Shown one piece after another: positions 35,484 through 43,973 of a stretch of 64,000 nt of DNA. The notes beneath the pieces are model-generated. The model saw only the letters and a program-made list of their open reading frames with translations. It was not told where the DNA came from and did not search any database. The DNA lies in the NCBI GenBank assembly GCA_039930045.1, contig JBDSQB010000018.1:1-64000 (forward strand), in the 5' to 3' direction. Position numbers and translations under genes: made by a program. Each line of letters begins with the position of its first letter. Position 1 is the stretch's first letter. The stretch comes from Chthoniobacterales bacterium (GTDB taxonomy: Bacteria; Verrucomicrobiota; Verrucomicrobiia; Chthoniobacterales; DASVRZ01).

Positions 35484-36098
35484 ATGCGCGGCTGGTATCT
35501 CTTCGGCTATACTCTTTCCAAGCTGATTCTCCGGATTTTCTTTCGGATGCGTGTGATTCATCCGGAGCGATTGCTGGAGGAAGGCGGCGTGATTTACGCG
35601 GCAAACCACGCGAGCTATCTCGACCCGCCGATCATCGGCACGTGCTGTCGGCGTCCGATTTATTATCTGGCTCGGAAAACTCTCATGAAGTGGCCCATTC
35701 TCGGCCCCATTTTTCCCTCGTTGAATGTCGTGCCTGTCGATCAGGAACGCGCCGACATGAGCGCCCTCAAGACTATTATCAAACTCGTCCGCGAAGGGCA
35801 CCGGACGATTATTTTTCCCGAGGGATCGCGGACGGAGGACGGCAACTTGCAGCCCGCGCAACCGGGCCTCGGTCTGGTCGTTTCCAAGACGCGCGCGCCG
35901 GTGGTGCCGATGCGGATATTCGGCTCCTACGAGGCGTTTCCGCGCGGCGCGAGCCGGGTCAAACTCGCCCGCATCACGGTCGTCATCGGCGAGCCAATCC
36001 TTTTCTCCGACGCCGATCTCGCCGGCGGACGTGAGGCGTATCAGAAGATCAGCGAGCGTGTCATGGCTGAGATCGCCGCGCTGGAACTTCCGCGCTAG
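35484..36098 (+). CDS. plsC: 1-acyl-sn-glycerol-3-phosphate acyltransferase
   Basis: 204 residues. The acyltransferase motifs are present in order: block I NHASYLDPPII (NHxxxxD), block II around VVPVDQERADMSALK, block III FPEGSRTEDG, and block IV RAPVVPMRIFGSYEAF. An N-terminal hydrophobic stretch (YTLSKLILRIFF) attaches it to the inner membrane. It makes phosphatidic acid from lysophosphatidic acid. It follows cmk by 24 nt, an order also seen in other phyla. Its stop overlaps by 4 nt the stop of the esterase on the other strand. Confidence 0.92.
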   Translation: MRGWYLFGYTLSKLILRIFFRMRVIHPERLLEEGGVIYAANHASYLDPPIIGTCCRRPIYYLARKTLMKWPILGPIFPSLNVVPVDQERADMSALKTIIKLVREGHRTIIFPEGSRTEDGNLQPAQPGLGLVVSKTRAPVVPMRIFGSYEAFPRGASRVKLARITVVIGEPILFSDADLAGGREAYQKISERVMAEIAALELPR

Positions 36099-36883
36099 CG
36101 CAGCCGATTCCGCAGCCAGGGGAGCAGGGGAATGGTCCACGGGTGACCATCCTTCATTCCCAGTCCATGGTCGCCAGTCTCATAGCAGTGTAACTCGAAT
36201 GAAACTCTCTCCGCGCGCAAGGCCGAGGCGAAGTTCAGCGAATTTTCCACCGGCACGACCGGATCAGCCACGGTGTGCCAGATGAAGCAGGGCGCGGTAT
36301 CGGGCGCGACATGCTGCTCTGCCGACAGCAAATCATCCAACTCCGGGGTGGCGTCTTCGCCGATCAGATTGGCGCGAGAACCCGAGTGTGGCTGCCTCTT
36401 CATCGAGATCACCGGATAACACAAAATCCCGTAGTCGGGACGCGAGCTTTGCTGCTCGATGATGTCCTTGGAACTCGCATCGCCGCGGTCCCATTTCGTC
36501 AGCAAAGTCGCCGCCAGATGTCCGCCCGCCGAACTGCCGATGACCCCGAAACGATTCGTCGGAATGCCCCATTCCTCCGAGCGGCTGCGCAGGATTCGCA
36601 TCGCGCGCGTCGCGTCGTTCCACATCGAAGGATGCCGATAGCCTTGGCTGCCAAGCCGATAATTCAGGACGAAGCAATGATAGCCCAGGAGCCGAAACCA
36701 CCCGGCAAATCCCTCGCCTTCCTGCGCCGAAAGCATTCCGTAACCGCCGCCTGGCAAAATGAGAATCCCATTTCCCTGAAACTCGAATCCGAACGGCTCG
36801 TAAACGTCGATCCAGGGCTGATCGTGCGGCTCGGTTCCGCGGGCATCGTGCGATCCGCCGGGGTAAAGAAGGATTTTTTCCAT
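36095..36883 (-). CDS. Alpha/beta hydrolase, esterase type
   Basis: 262 residues from the ATG at 36883. The oxyanion-hole motif is ILPGGGYGML, the Ser nucleophile lies in VIGSSAGGHLA, the acid in ADPVVPVENSL, and the His in TGDHGLGMKDGH. This arrangement fits the BD-FAE/acetyl-xylan-esterase-like group, often involved in removing acetyl groups from plant polysaccharides or sugar esters. No signal peptide is visible, so it is probably cytoplasmic. Single gene, convergent with plsC. Confidence 0.85.
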   Translation of the reverse strand: MEKILLYPGGSHDARGTEPHDQPWIDVYEPFGFEFQGNGILILPGGGYGMLSAQEGEGFAGWFRLLGYHCFVLNYRLGSQGYRHPSMWNDATRAMRILRSRSEEWGIPTNRFGVIGSSAGGHLAATLLTKWDRGDASSKDIIEQQSSRPDYGILCYPVISMKRQPHSGSRANLIGEDATPELDDLLSAEQHVAPDTAPCFIWHTVADPVVPVENSLNFASALRAERVSFELHCYETGDHGLGMKDGHPWTIPLLPWLRNRLR

Positions 36884-36950
36884 GGCAGATGGAAACAAAA
36901 AAGCGCGGCCCTGGCAAACCGGAACAGCGCGATTCGATAATGAGAATAAT

Positions 36951-38090
36951 CTAGTTGTTCGCCAGCGCGTTCGACTGCGCCACGAAATCGTCGCCGCTCC
37001 ACTCGGTGTCGGCCTGAACCATTTTCTTCTGCTCCGTCGCCTGTTTTTCAGCGGCTTGCGCGGCTTTGCGAGCCTTCTGGCGCACCACCAGGTCCGCGTG
37101 AGTGGTGAAATAATCGAGGCTCAAGCCCTTGAAATCGGCCAGCGTTTCAAACCCATGCTTCTCCATGAAGGCGAGCAATTGCTCCTGCATCGGCTTCACG
37201 TATTCGTAGCCAAACTTCATCGGACCCGTGCAGGCCTGCACCGTGTCGCTGCCGAGCAGAATGAACTGCGCCGCGTCCTCGCCCGTCTCGATGCCGCCCA
37301 TGCCGGAAAGCGTGCGACCGGGGAATTCGCTTTTGATCAACTGCGCGATCTCCATGCACATGCGGAGCGCGATGGGGCGCACCGCCTTCGACGAATAACC
37401 GCCCGGTGTGGTGTAACCCTCCACGCTCGGCTCGGGGCGGAGCGTTTCCAGATTCACCCCGATGACACTGCGTATCGTGTTGATCGCGCTGATGCCTTCG
37501 ACGCCCGCCGCGAGTGCAGCGCGACTCGGGTCTTCGATGTGCGTAATGTTAGGAGTCATCTTCGCCCAGACCGGGAGCTTCGCGGCCGACATCACCCAGG
37601 TGCAAACTTCCCCCAGCACGCCGGGGTCCTGGCCCATGGCGGCTCCCATTTTCCGCTCGGGCAGGCCGTGCGGACAGGAGAAATTTAGCTCAAACGCATC
37701 CACGCCCGCCTCCTGGCAACGCTCCACGATCTCGACCCACGCGTCCTTGTTATACTCCTCCATGATCGACGCGATGAGGACGCCATCGGGATACAAATCC
37801 TTGCAGCGCTTAAACTCCTCGAGCCAGATCGAGAACGGACGGTCGCTGATCAGCTCGATGTTTTCCCAGCCGATGACCTCCTTTTTGTCGGTCGAAAGCA
37901 GCTTGCCGTAGCGCGGGGTGACGTTGATCACCTTCGACGAATCGAGGCTCACCGTTTTTGCGATGACTGCGCCCCAGCCTTCTTTGAAAGCCTTGCCGAT
38001 GACGTTTAGATTCGTCCCCGGAGGGCCAGAGGCGATGATGAATGGATTGGGCATTTTGAGCCCGTTAACAACCGTCGCGAGTGTAGCCAT
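36951..38090 (-). CDS. PreA-like dihydropyrimidine/dihydroorotate dehydrogenase family flavoprotein
   Basis: 379 residues from the ATG at 38090; the frame continues to 38180 without support. A TIM-barrel FMN domain: MPNPFIIASGPPGTN, AVIAKTVSLD, the catalytic cysteine in ELNFSCPHGLPE, VWAKMTPNITHI, LSGMGGIETGEDA, QACTGPMKFGYEYV. These are the blocks of the PreA subunit of NAD-dependent dihydropyrimidine dehydrogenase. E. coli PreA ends with a 2[4Fe-4S] domain; here the C terminus is only an Ala/Lys/Gln-rich tail with no cysteine clusters. No PreT partner is nearby. So the electron path, and perhaps the substrate, must differ. Confidence 0.8.
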   Translation of the reverse strand: MATLATVVNGLKMPNPFIIASGPPGTNLNVIGKAFKEGWGAVIAKTVSLDSSKVINVTPRYGKLLSTDKKEVIGWENIELISDRPFSIWLEEFKRCKDLYPDGVLIASIMEEYNKDAWVEIVERCQEAGVDAFELNFSCPHGLPERKMGAAMGQDPGVLGEVCTWVMSAAKLPVWAKMTPNITHIEDPSRAALAAGVEGISAINTIRSVIGVNLETLRPEPSVEGYTTPGGYSSKAVRPIALRMCMEIAQLIKSEFPGRTLSGMGGIETGEDAAQFILLGSDTVQACTGPMKFGYEYVKPMQEQLLAFMEKHGFETLADFKGLSLDYFTTHADLVVRQKARKAAQAAEKQATEQKKMVQADTEWSGDDFVAQSNALANN

Positions 38091-38281
38091 AAGATTCCTT
38101 TGTGATGCCTTTGTTTCCCTGACGCTAAAGTGGAAATCAAATCGCCACGTGGCCACAACAAAAAAAGCGATTCGTTCCATCTTTCACCGCTGACTGCTCC
38201 CGGACTCCTAATAAAGTACCGCCCCGTCGCTGTTCATTGCGGAAAATACAAGCGGAACGGGCTGGATCACGTAAATCTGGT

Positions 38282-38443
38282 ATGGGCGACACATCACCAA
38301 AAAACATTCACAAGCTGGCCGAGAAGAAACACGAGGAGCAAGTGAAGAAGGAAGATCACAAGCACGAGAATGCGGAAACGCAGCATCACCACGGCCAGCC
38401 CGAAAACGAGCAGGATGAGGTCGAGGCCAACAAGGAGACGTAA
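38282..38443 (+). CDS. 53-residue highly charged protein
   Basis: ATG at 38282 starts MGDTSPKNIHKLAEKKHEEQ. The composition is almost wholly Lys, His, Glu, Asp, Gln and Asn with no hydrophobic core, so it is expected to be disordered. The opening MGDxSPK resembles a family of small hypothetical proteins that begin MGDKSPK in several phyla (recalled, not searched). The C terminus (EANKET) does not fit Pup or UBact, which end in a Gly-Glu/Gln type tail. No good ribosome site is seen. It lies 101 nt before the ABC-F gene. Confidence 0.6.
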   Translation: MGDTSPKNIHKLAEKKHEEQVKKEDHKHENAETQHHHGQPENEQDEVEANKET

Positions 38444-38543
38444 GCTGGGTTTTCTCCAGCGGCCATCGACGGCTGCTCCCTAGGCCAAGGCCGTTTCATT
38501 CCCGCTGGACAAAAGGGCTCTCATCCACGTCAGTGGCGGTCCT

Positions 38544-40451
38544 ATGGCCCAGGCAGCTCCCTCACTTTTATCTGTCAATGAACTCGTGCTCGTCTATGGC
38601 ACGCAGCGTTTGCTTGATGGCGCGACGCTCGCCGTGGCTGCGGGGGAAAAGGTCGGGCTCGTGGGTCGAAATGGTTGCGGCAAGACGAGTCTCCTAAAAA
38701 TCCTCACACAGGAACAACCGGCGGATGCGGGGGATATTTCGCGTCGGCGCGGGTTGCGGGTCGGGTATTTGCCACAGGAGTTTGAGTTGAATGACGCTCT
38801 GACCGTGCAGGAAAACATCGAAGCCGGTGGAGCCGATGTGCAGGAATGGATTCGCCAATACGAGGAGGGCGAGGGGACGGAGGCCGAGCTGGCGGACATT
38901 TTGCATCACATCGAGCTGGCCGACGGCTGGAATCTCGACACCCGGGCCAAGGCCTACGCCACGGCTCTCGACGCGCCGCCGCTCGACAAAATCGTGGGCC
39001 CGCTCTCCGGCGGTGAAAAACGCCGTGTTGCGCTCTGCCGTGCGCTGGTCGCGATGCCCGATTTGCTGCTGCTCGACGAGCCGACGAACCATCTGGATGC
39101 GGAGTCGATCCGCTGGTTGGAGGATTTCCTGCGGAACTTCGCGGGGGCAGTAATCTTCGTGACGCACGATCGGTATTTCCTCGATGTCATCGCGACTCGG
39201 ATCATCGAGTTGTCCGAGGGGAAATGTTATTCGCACCCGGGAAATTACACCGCGTATCTGGAGTCGAAGGCGGCGCGTCAATCGGTCGTCGAGCAGAGCG
39301 AACGGAGGCGTCAGCGTTTCATTAAAGCGGAACTCGAATACGTTCGCGCCGGAGTCCGCGCACAACGCTCGAAGTCGCGTGGACGGCTCGACAAGTTCTA
39401 CGAGATCGCCGGTCAAGCCGCGCCGCCGGAGGAAAAGGAAATGGATTTGCTCATTCCGCCACCGCCGAAAATGGGCGACATCGGAGTGGAACTCCTGAAG
39501 GCTTCTGCAGTCGTGGGCGAAGGAGAGAAACGCCGGACGTTGTTTTCCAACCTGACCCTTTCCCTGCGCGCCGGACAATGCACCGGCGTGGTCGGTCGCA
39601 ACGGTGTGGGCAAGACCACGCTGCTAAAGATGTGCATGGGCGAACGTTCCCCCGATGCAGGCACGGCGACCGTGGGAAAGAAAGTCGTTTTCAATTACAT
39701 CGATCAGGTCCGCATGTCGTTGAAAGGCACCGGCACCGTCATGGAAGAGGTCGAGGACACCGACGGCGTGGTACGTTTCGGCGAGCAAACGATTAGCGTG
39801 CGCGGGTATCTGCGGCGGTTTTTGTTTGCCGATGCGCGGGTGAATGAGCGCGTGGACAAACTGAGCGGCGGCGAGCGTGCGCGGCTGATGCTGGCCAAGG
39901 TGCTCAAACGCGGTGGCAATATTTTGGTCCTCGACGAACCCACGAACGACCTCGATCTGGCGAGTCTGCGAATGCTGGAGGAAGCCTTGGCGCGATTCGA
40001 CGGCGCGGTGCTAGTGGTGAGTCACGACCGGTTTTTCTTGGATCGAATCTGCGATCAGGTCGTGGCGTTTGAGGAGGGCAACGTCGTAGTGCAACCGGGA
40101 AATTATTCCTACTACTTGGAAAAACGCGCGGAGCGTCAACTTCGTGACAAGGCGGCGGCTGAGACGACGAAAATCGCGCCGGCCCCCGCTCTGCCCGTGG
40201 CCGTTCCGGGAGCTCCCAAGCAAAAAAAACTGAGCTTCAAGGATCAGCGCGAACTCGACGGGATGGAGGCCGCCATCGCTGCCGTGGAGAAAAAAGCGGC
40301 AGAGTTGCAGGCGACTCTCGACGACCCTCAATTCTACGTCACCCGCAGTCAGGAAGCCGCGTCGCTGATGGCGGAGTTGGAGTCGTATCAAGCCGAGATC
40401 GCCGCGCTCTACGAACGCTGGGAAGAACTCGCCGCGCTGTCCGCAGTGTAA
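38544..40451 (+). CDS. ABC-F family ATPase (Uup-like)
   Basis: 635 residues, two ATP-binding cassettes and no membrane part. Cassette 1: Walker A GRNGCGKTS, signature LSGGEKRR, Walker [13 protein letters not shown]. Cassette 2: GRNGVGKTT, LSGGERARL, NILVLDEPTNDLD. Between them is the charged linker of ABC-F proteins (~240-310: RRRQRFIKAELEYVRAG). The C-terminal ~80 residues form a coiled coil after a Pro/Ala linker (DQRELDGMEAAIAAVEKK onward), which points to Uup rather than EttA. Such proteins act on ribosomes or nucleic acids in the cytoplasm. Transcribed alone. Confidence 0.92.
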   Translation: MAQAAPSLLSVNELVLVYGTQRLLDGATLAVAAGEKVGLVGRNGCGKTSLLKILTQEQPADAGDISRRRGLRVGYLPQEFELNDALTVQENIEAGGADVQEWIRQYEEGEGTEAELADILHHIELADGWNLDTRAKAYATALDAPPLDKIVGPLSGGEKRRVALCRALVAMPDLLLLDEPTNHLDAESIRWLEDFLRNFAGAVIFVTHDRYFLDVIATRIIELSEGKCYSHPGNYTAYLESKAARQSVVEQSERRRQRFIKAELEYVRAGVRAQRSKSRGRLDKFYEIAGQAAPPEEKEMDLLIPPPPKMGDIGVELLKASAVVGEGEKRRTLFSNLTLSLRAGQCTGVVGRNGVGKTTLLKMCMGERSPDAGTATVGKKVVFNYIDQVRMSLKGTGTVMEEVEDTDGVVRFGEQTISVRGYLRRFLFADARVNERVDKLSGGERARLMLAKVLKRGGNILVLDEPTNDLDLASLRMLEEALARFDGAVLVVSHDRFFLDRICDQVVAFEEGNVVVQPGNYSYYLEKRAERQLRDKAAAETTKIAPAPALPVAVPGAPKQKKLSFKDQRELDGMEAAIAAVEKKAAELQATLDDPQFYVTRSQEAASLMAELESYQAEIAALYERWEELAALSAV

Positions 40452-40559
40452 GTGGCGGCAGCACTCATAGACTGCCGCTACAAAAGCGAAGGCCGGCTCG
40501 GAATTTGATTACGCTGGATTCGATTGGATTCTGCGCAGAACTGATTTATTGAACCCATC

Positions 40560-41453
40560 ATGTGTAACTCTCCAACTCTCAAAACCCTCTCCCTCTTCCC
40601 AGTTTGCCTGGGGCTTTTGGCAAGTCCGCTACAGGCCTTTGATTGGCACGGCACAGTGGATTCCGACTTTGCCAAGGCTGACAACTGGCGCCTTCCCGAT
40701 GCCTCCAATGAACCTCCTTCAGCCGGCGTCGAAAACAAAGAGGTGCTCAATATTATCAACGGAGACGGCGCACCCCTTTATTACACAGAGAAAGAGGGCG
40801 AAACCACGTTCGTCGAACAACTCAGGATCGGCATAAAGGGCTGCCCTGGGGCAGCCCTGCAGGTATCGGGCGGTCATCTCACAGTGAAACAGGCGGGCAT
40901 GGCCATCATCGGCCAAGTCGGTCCGGGCACACTGGAGATCACAGGCGGCACATTGGAACTCCTCGGCGGCTTCAAGGATTCGGGAATGGAAGATCAAGAA
41001 ACGACCTGGAGTCTGTATCTCGGCAATGAACCTACTGGCAATGGCACGATCACCATTTCCGGAGGGAAGATGATTCTGGAATGGGGCATCGAGGTGGGAC
41101 GGCGGTCCGGCACGGGACTTATAACGATCAGCGGCAATGGCTCGGTGACTGCCGGCGGCCCGACGAGTTTCGGGGAGGGCGAACCTTCCAAGAAAATCGT
41201 CATCGGCCAAGGTAGCGGCGTGTTTGAGCAGGTGGCGAATGGGAACATCACGTTCGCTCCAGACAGTCCGGATGCCTGGATTAGTTTCACAAAAGGCAGC
41301 CACGGAAAGTTGTCGCTGAAAGGGAAGGACAAGAAATACTTCGACGGCTTGGTGGCGGCGGGCCGCATCCGAATCGACGATTCGGTTGCCGCACCCACCG
41401 CTTTTGTCTTCAGCAAAAACGGGGATCAAGGCGAGTACCATCTCGCTCCGTAA
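40560..41453 (+). CDS. Secreted protein with beta-repeat structure
   Basis: 297 residues. A signal peptide (LSLFPVCLGLLASPLQA) is followed by a domain of short Gly-rich strands: AALQVSGGHLTV, GTLEITGGTLELLG, GTITISGGKMIL, GLITISGNGSVTAGG. Such ITISGG repeats form right-handed beta-helix or autotransporter-passenger-like folds and are frequent in verrucomicrobial secreted proteins. No PEP-CTERM sorting tail and no barrel are present. It begins WHGTVDSDFAKADNWRLP, a phrase typical of these proteins. The function is not known; surface adhesion or carbohydrate contact is a guess. Confidence 0.75.
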   Translation: MCNSPTLKTLSLFPVCLGLLASPLQAFDWHGTVDSDFAKADNWRLPDASNEPPSAGVENKEVLNIINGDGAPLYYTEKEGETTFVEQLRIGIKGCPGAALQVSGGHLTVKQAGMAIIGQVGPGTLEITGGTLELLGGFKDSGMEDQETTWSLYLGNEPTGNGTITISGGKMILEWGIEVGRRSGTGLITISGNGSVTAGGPTSFGEGEPSKKIVIGQGSGVFEQVANGNITFAPDSPDAWISFTKGSHGKLSLKGKDKKYFDGLVAAGRIRIDDSVAAPTAFVFSKNGDQGEYHLAP

Positions 41454-41606
41454 GGCTTTAACTCCGCTTAACTAAGAGGGCTGTTTTTACTCAGCCTCGA
41501 ACACGGTTCCAGCCGCATGAAAGTTTTGCGCCACCTCCCCTGTTTCGATGGCTCTCGACCCAAACCGTTTGCCGCCGGGGCTGGCATCCCGTATATCTAG
41601 GTCGCA

Positions 41607-42671
41607 ATGAAAAAGTTCCTTCTCTTTCTCGTCATTGCACTGGCGCTCAGCCTTGGCTGGTCTTACTGGAAAAAGCCAGACACGACCGCAGGCGCAACCA
41701 GCACTACGGCGGAAGTGACCCGCGAAACCATCGTGGAAACGGTCGAAGTCGCGGGCGAGGTGAAGCCCGAGATATTAGTCGAAGTTAAACCAGAGATCAG
41801 CGCGCGCGTGCTCAAGATCTACGTCAAGGAAAGCGACAAGGTGACCCGTGGCCAAGTCCTTGTCGATCTGGACAACAGCGAGCTCCTGACCGAGAAATCC
41901 GCCGCCGAAACCGAGATCGCGATCGCGGAATTGCAGTTGGAAAAAGCCGGGCGCGACCTCAAACGGCAGGAAAAAATGCTCAAGGGCAACATCATTACCG
42001 ACCAGGAATATCGCGACGCCAAGACCATTCGCGACGTGGCCGAGCAAGGCCTGCGCAAGACGCGGCAGCAGTTGGATACGATTGAAAGTCGCATCGAGAA
42101 ATCGAAGATCCTGGCTCCGCTCGACGGCACCGTTCTCGCGCTGCCCATTGTGGAAAATCAGGTCGTCGTCGGCGCGGCCAGTGTGAGTTCCGGCACAGTC
42201 ATCATGAGCGTCGCCAACCTCGGCGACTTGATCATCACGTCGCACGTCAATCAGGTTGATGTGGCGAAACTAACCGTCGGCATGCCGTTCGAGTTTCGCG
42301 TCGATTCGCTCGGTCCGATCCAGATGACGGGCAAGGTGCTAACCATTGCGCCAATGGCGACGATTGTGAACAACATCAAGGGCTATGTCGTGACTTTCAA
42401 AATCGAAAATCCCAATCCGCGCCTGCGTCCCGGCATGACCGCGCAGGTGACGATCCCGACTAACAAGGCGGAGCAAGTCACCTCGCTGCCGATAAGCGCC
42501 ATCTTCGAAAACCGCACCGGCGACAAAGTGGTCTATCTTTCCAATGGCAGCGGCGATCCCGTGGAGAAACCAGTGGAAGTCGGATTGACTAACAATGCGT
42601 TCGCGCAGATTAAATCGGGAGTCGATGCCGGAGAGAAAGTGCTCCTAACCAAGCCCGCGCCGAAGTCCTGA
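41607..42671 (+). CDS. Periplasmic adaptor (membrane fusion protein), MacA/HlyD-like
   Basis: 354 residues. An N-terminal membrane anchor (KKFLLFLVIALALSLGW) leads to a split lipoyl/barrel-sandwich domain (ETVEVAGEVKPEILVEVKPE, and later ILAPLDGTVLALPIVE). A coiled-coil hairpin lies at about 90-160 (KSAAETEIAIAELQLEKAG), followed by beta-barrel and membrane-proximal domains (RPGMTAQVTIPTNK). It links an inner-membrane ABC transporter to an outer-membrane channel, as MacA does. It starts the three-gene set with two MacB-like permeases (28-nt and 29-nt gaps). The outer-membrane partner is not in the window. Confidence 0.9.
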   Translation: MKKFLLFLVIALALSLGWSYWKKPDTTAGATSTTAEVTRETIVETVEVAGEVKPEILVEVKPEISARVLKIYVKESDKVTRGQVLVDLDNSELLTEKSAAETEIAIAELQLEKAGRDLKRQEKMLKGNIITDQEYRDAKTIRDVAEQGLRKTRQQLDTIESRIEKSKILAPLDGTVLALPIVENQVVVGAASVSSGTVIMSVANLGDLIITSHVNQVDVAKLTVGMPFEFRVDSLGPIQMTGKVLTIAPMATIVNNIKGYVVTFKIENPNPRLRPGMTAQVTIPTNKAEQVTSLPISAIFENRTGDKVVYLSNGSGDPVEKPVEVGLTNNAFAQIKSGVDAGEKVLLTKPAPKS

Positions 42672-42699
42672 TTTTTCGTTGAGGTTAGCTTTTAGCTAG

Positions 42700-43944
42700 A
42701 TGAATATCGCCATCGGTCTCACCCAGGGATTGCGGGAAATTCTTGCACATCGGATGCGCTCGACCATCGCGATGCTAGCCATTGTGCTCGGAGCCGGATC
42801 GTTGCTGGCGACGTTTGCCTTGACCGAGGGAATTGCGCGTCAGGAACGGCGCTTTTTGCAGGCGCTAGGAGGCGTGGAAAGATTTACCATTCGCAATGCC
42901 CCGGTGCCCGCCGATCAGGATGCGAGTCCAGAGATAAGTCCTGGAATGACGATCCGGGATGTGGACGCGTTGCGCCGCGAGCCGGACCTCGTGGCGGCCA
43001 TGACTCCCTCGCACCGGCTGCGTCCGAATCCGGTGATTTCGCGCAATCAGCGCATGGTTTACAACGCGCGGGTGACCTGTGGAACGGAGGATTATCACCG
43101 GGTCGCCCGGCACGTGCTGGCCACGGGGCGTTTCCTCTGTGCGCTCGACGTGGAACGCTGCCGTCCGGTGTGTGTGATCGGCAGCGATGTGGTCGATTCA
43201 TTGGGTTTGAACAGGACCAGCGCGATCGGGCAAAAGGTCTCCTTCGACGGGGCGCTTTTTGAGATCATCGGCACGCTGCAACCGTCGCCCGCCTTTTGGA
43301 TGAACACGGAAGTAATCATTCCCTACACCACGGCCTTCACCGTCTTCGAGGAAGGCAAAGTGGACGCGAAAGGCAAGCCCGCGCCGGTGCGGACTTTCAA
43401 TGAAATGATGGGCAGTGTGCGCGATCCAAATCAGCTCGAAGCGACCATTCAAAAAATGAAGGCGGTGCTCCTAAAGACGCATCGCGGAGTGGAGGATTTC
43501 GGATTTGATACCATGCAGGATTGGTCGGATTCGATTGAAAGTCGGATCACCGCCGTTCGCATGAGTGGCAGTGTCATCGCCGGGGTGAGTTTGTTAGTCG
43601 GCGGCATCGGCGTAACCAATGTGATGCTGGCAGCGATCAAGCACCGCATCCGCGAAATCGGCGTGCGTCGCGCGATCGGTGCACATCGGAGCGACATCTT
43701 TTTGCAGATCATGTTAGAAGCGTTCATCCTGGCGATTTTGGGCGGATTGTTAGGAGTCGTTACCGGCTGGGGAATGGTGGCGTTTTTCAAGATCGCAGCA
43801 GTGAGCAAATCCGTGCCGGTGATCCTCCCTGCCGCGCTTGGCTGGAGCTTCGGATCGGCCTTGGTGACCGGAGTGCTGGCGGGCGTTTATCCGGCGCTGC
43901 GAGGCGCGGCCATGTCGCCGATGGAGGCGCTCAGATACGAGTAA
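42700..43944 (+). CDS. ABC transporter permease, MacB/FtsX type (first)
   Basis: 414 residues. One membrane helix near the N terminus (STIAMLAIVLGAGSLLATFA) is followed by a MacB-type periplasmic domain (~45-280). Then come three helices of the FtsX domain: SGSVIAGVSLLVGGIGVTNVM, here given in part, plus AFILAILGGLLGVVTG and SALVTGVLAGVYPALRGA. Between helices 2 and 3 is the usual REIGVRRAIGAHRSDIF. MacB itself carries a fused N-terminal ATPase, which is absent here. It is preceded by the adaptor gene and followed 29 nt later by a second permease of the same type. Confidence 0.88.
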   Translation: MNIAIGLTQGLREILAHRMRSTIAMLAIVLGAGSLLATFALTEGIARQERRFLQALGGVERFTIRNAPVPADQDASPEISPGMTIRDVDALRREPDLVAAMTPSHRLRPNPVISRNQRMVYNARVTCGTEDYHRVARHVLATGRFLCALDVERCRPVCVIGSDVVDSLGLNRTSAIGQKVSFDGALFEIIGTLQPSPAFWMNTEVIIPYTTAFTVFEEGKVDAKGKPAPVRTFNEMMGSVRDPNQLEATIQKMKAVLLKTHRGVEDFGFDTMQDWSDSIESRITAVRMSGSVIAGVSLLVGGIGVTNVMLAAIKHRIREIGVRRAIGAHRSDIFLQIMLEAFILAILGGLLGVVTGWGMVAFFKIAAVSKSVPVILPAALGWSFGSALVTGVLAGVYPALRGAAMSPMEALRYE

Positions 43945-43973
43945 AATACGAATGAAACTCGGATGAAGTTAGT

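Noticed and set aside
38282-38443. Possible Pup or UBact encoded by the small charged frame
   Set aside because: The C terminus is NKET, without the Gly-Glu/Gln end needed for ligation, and it lies 6 kb from dop.
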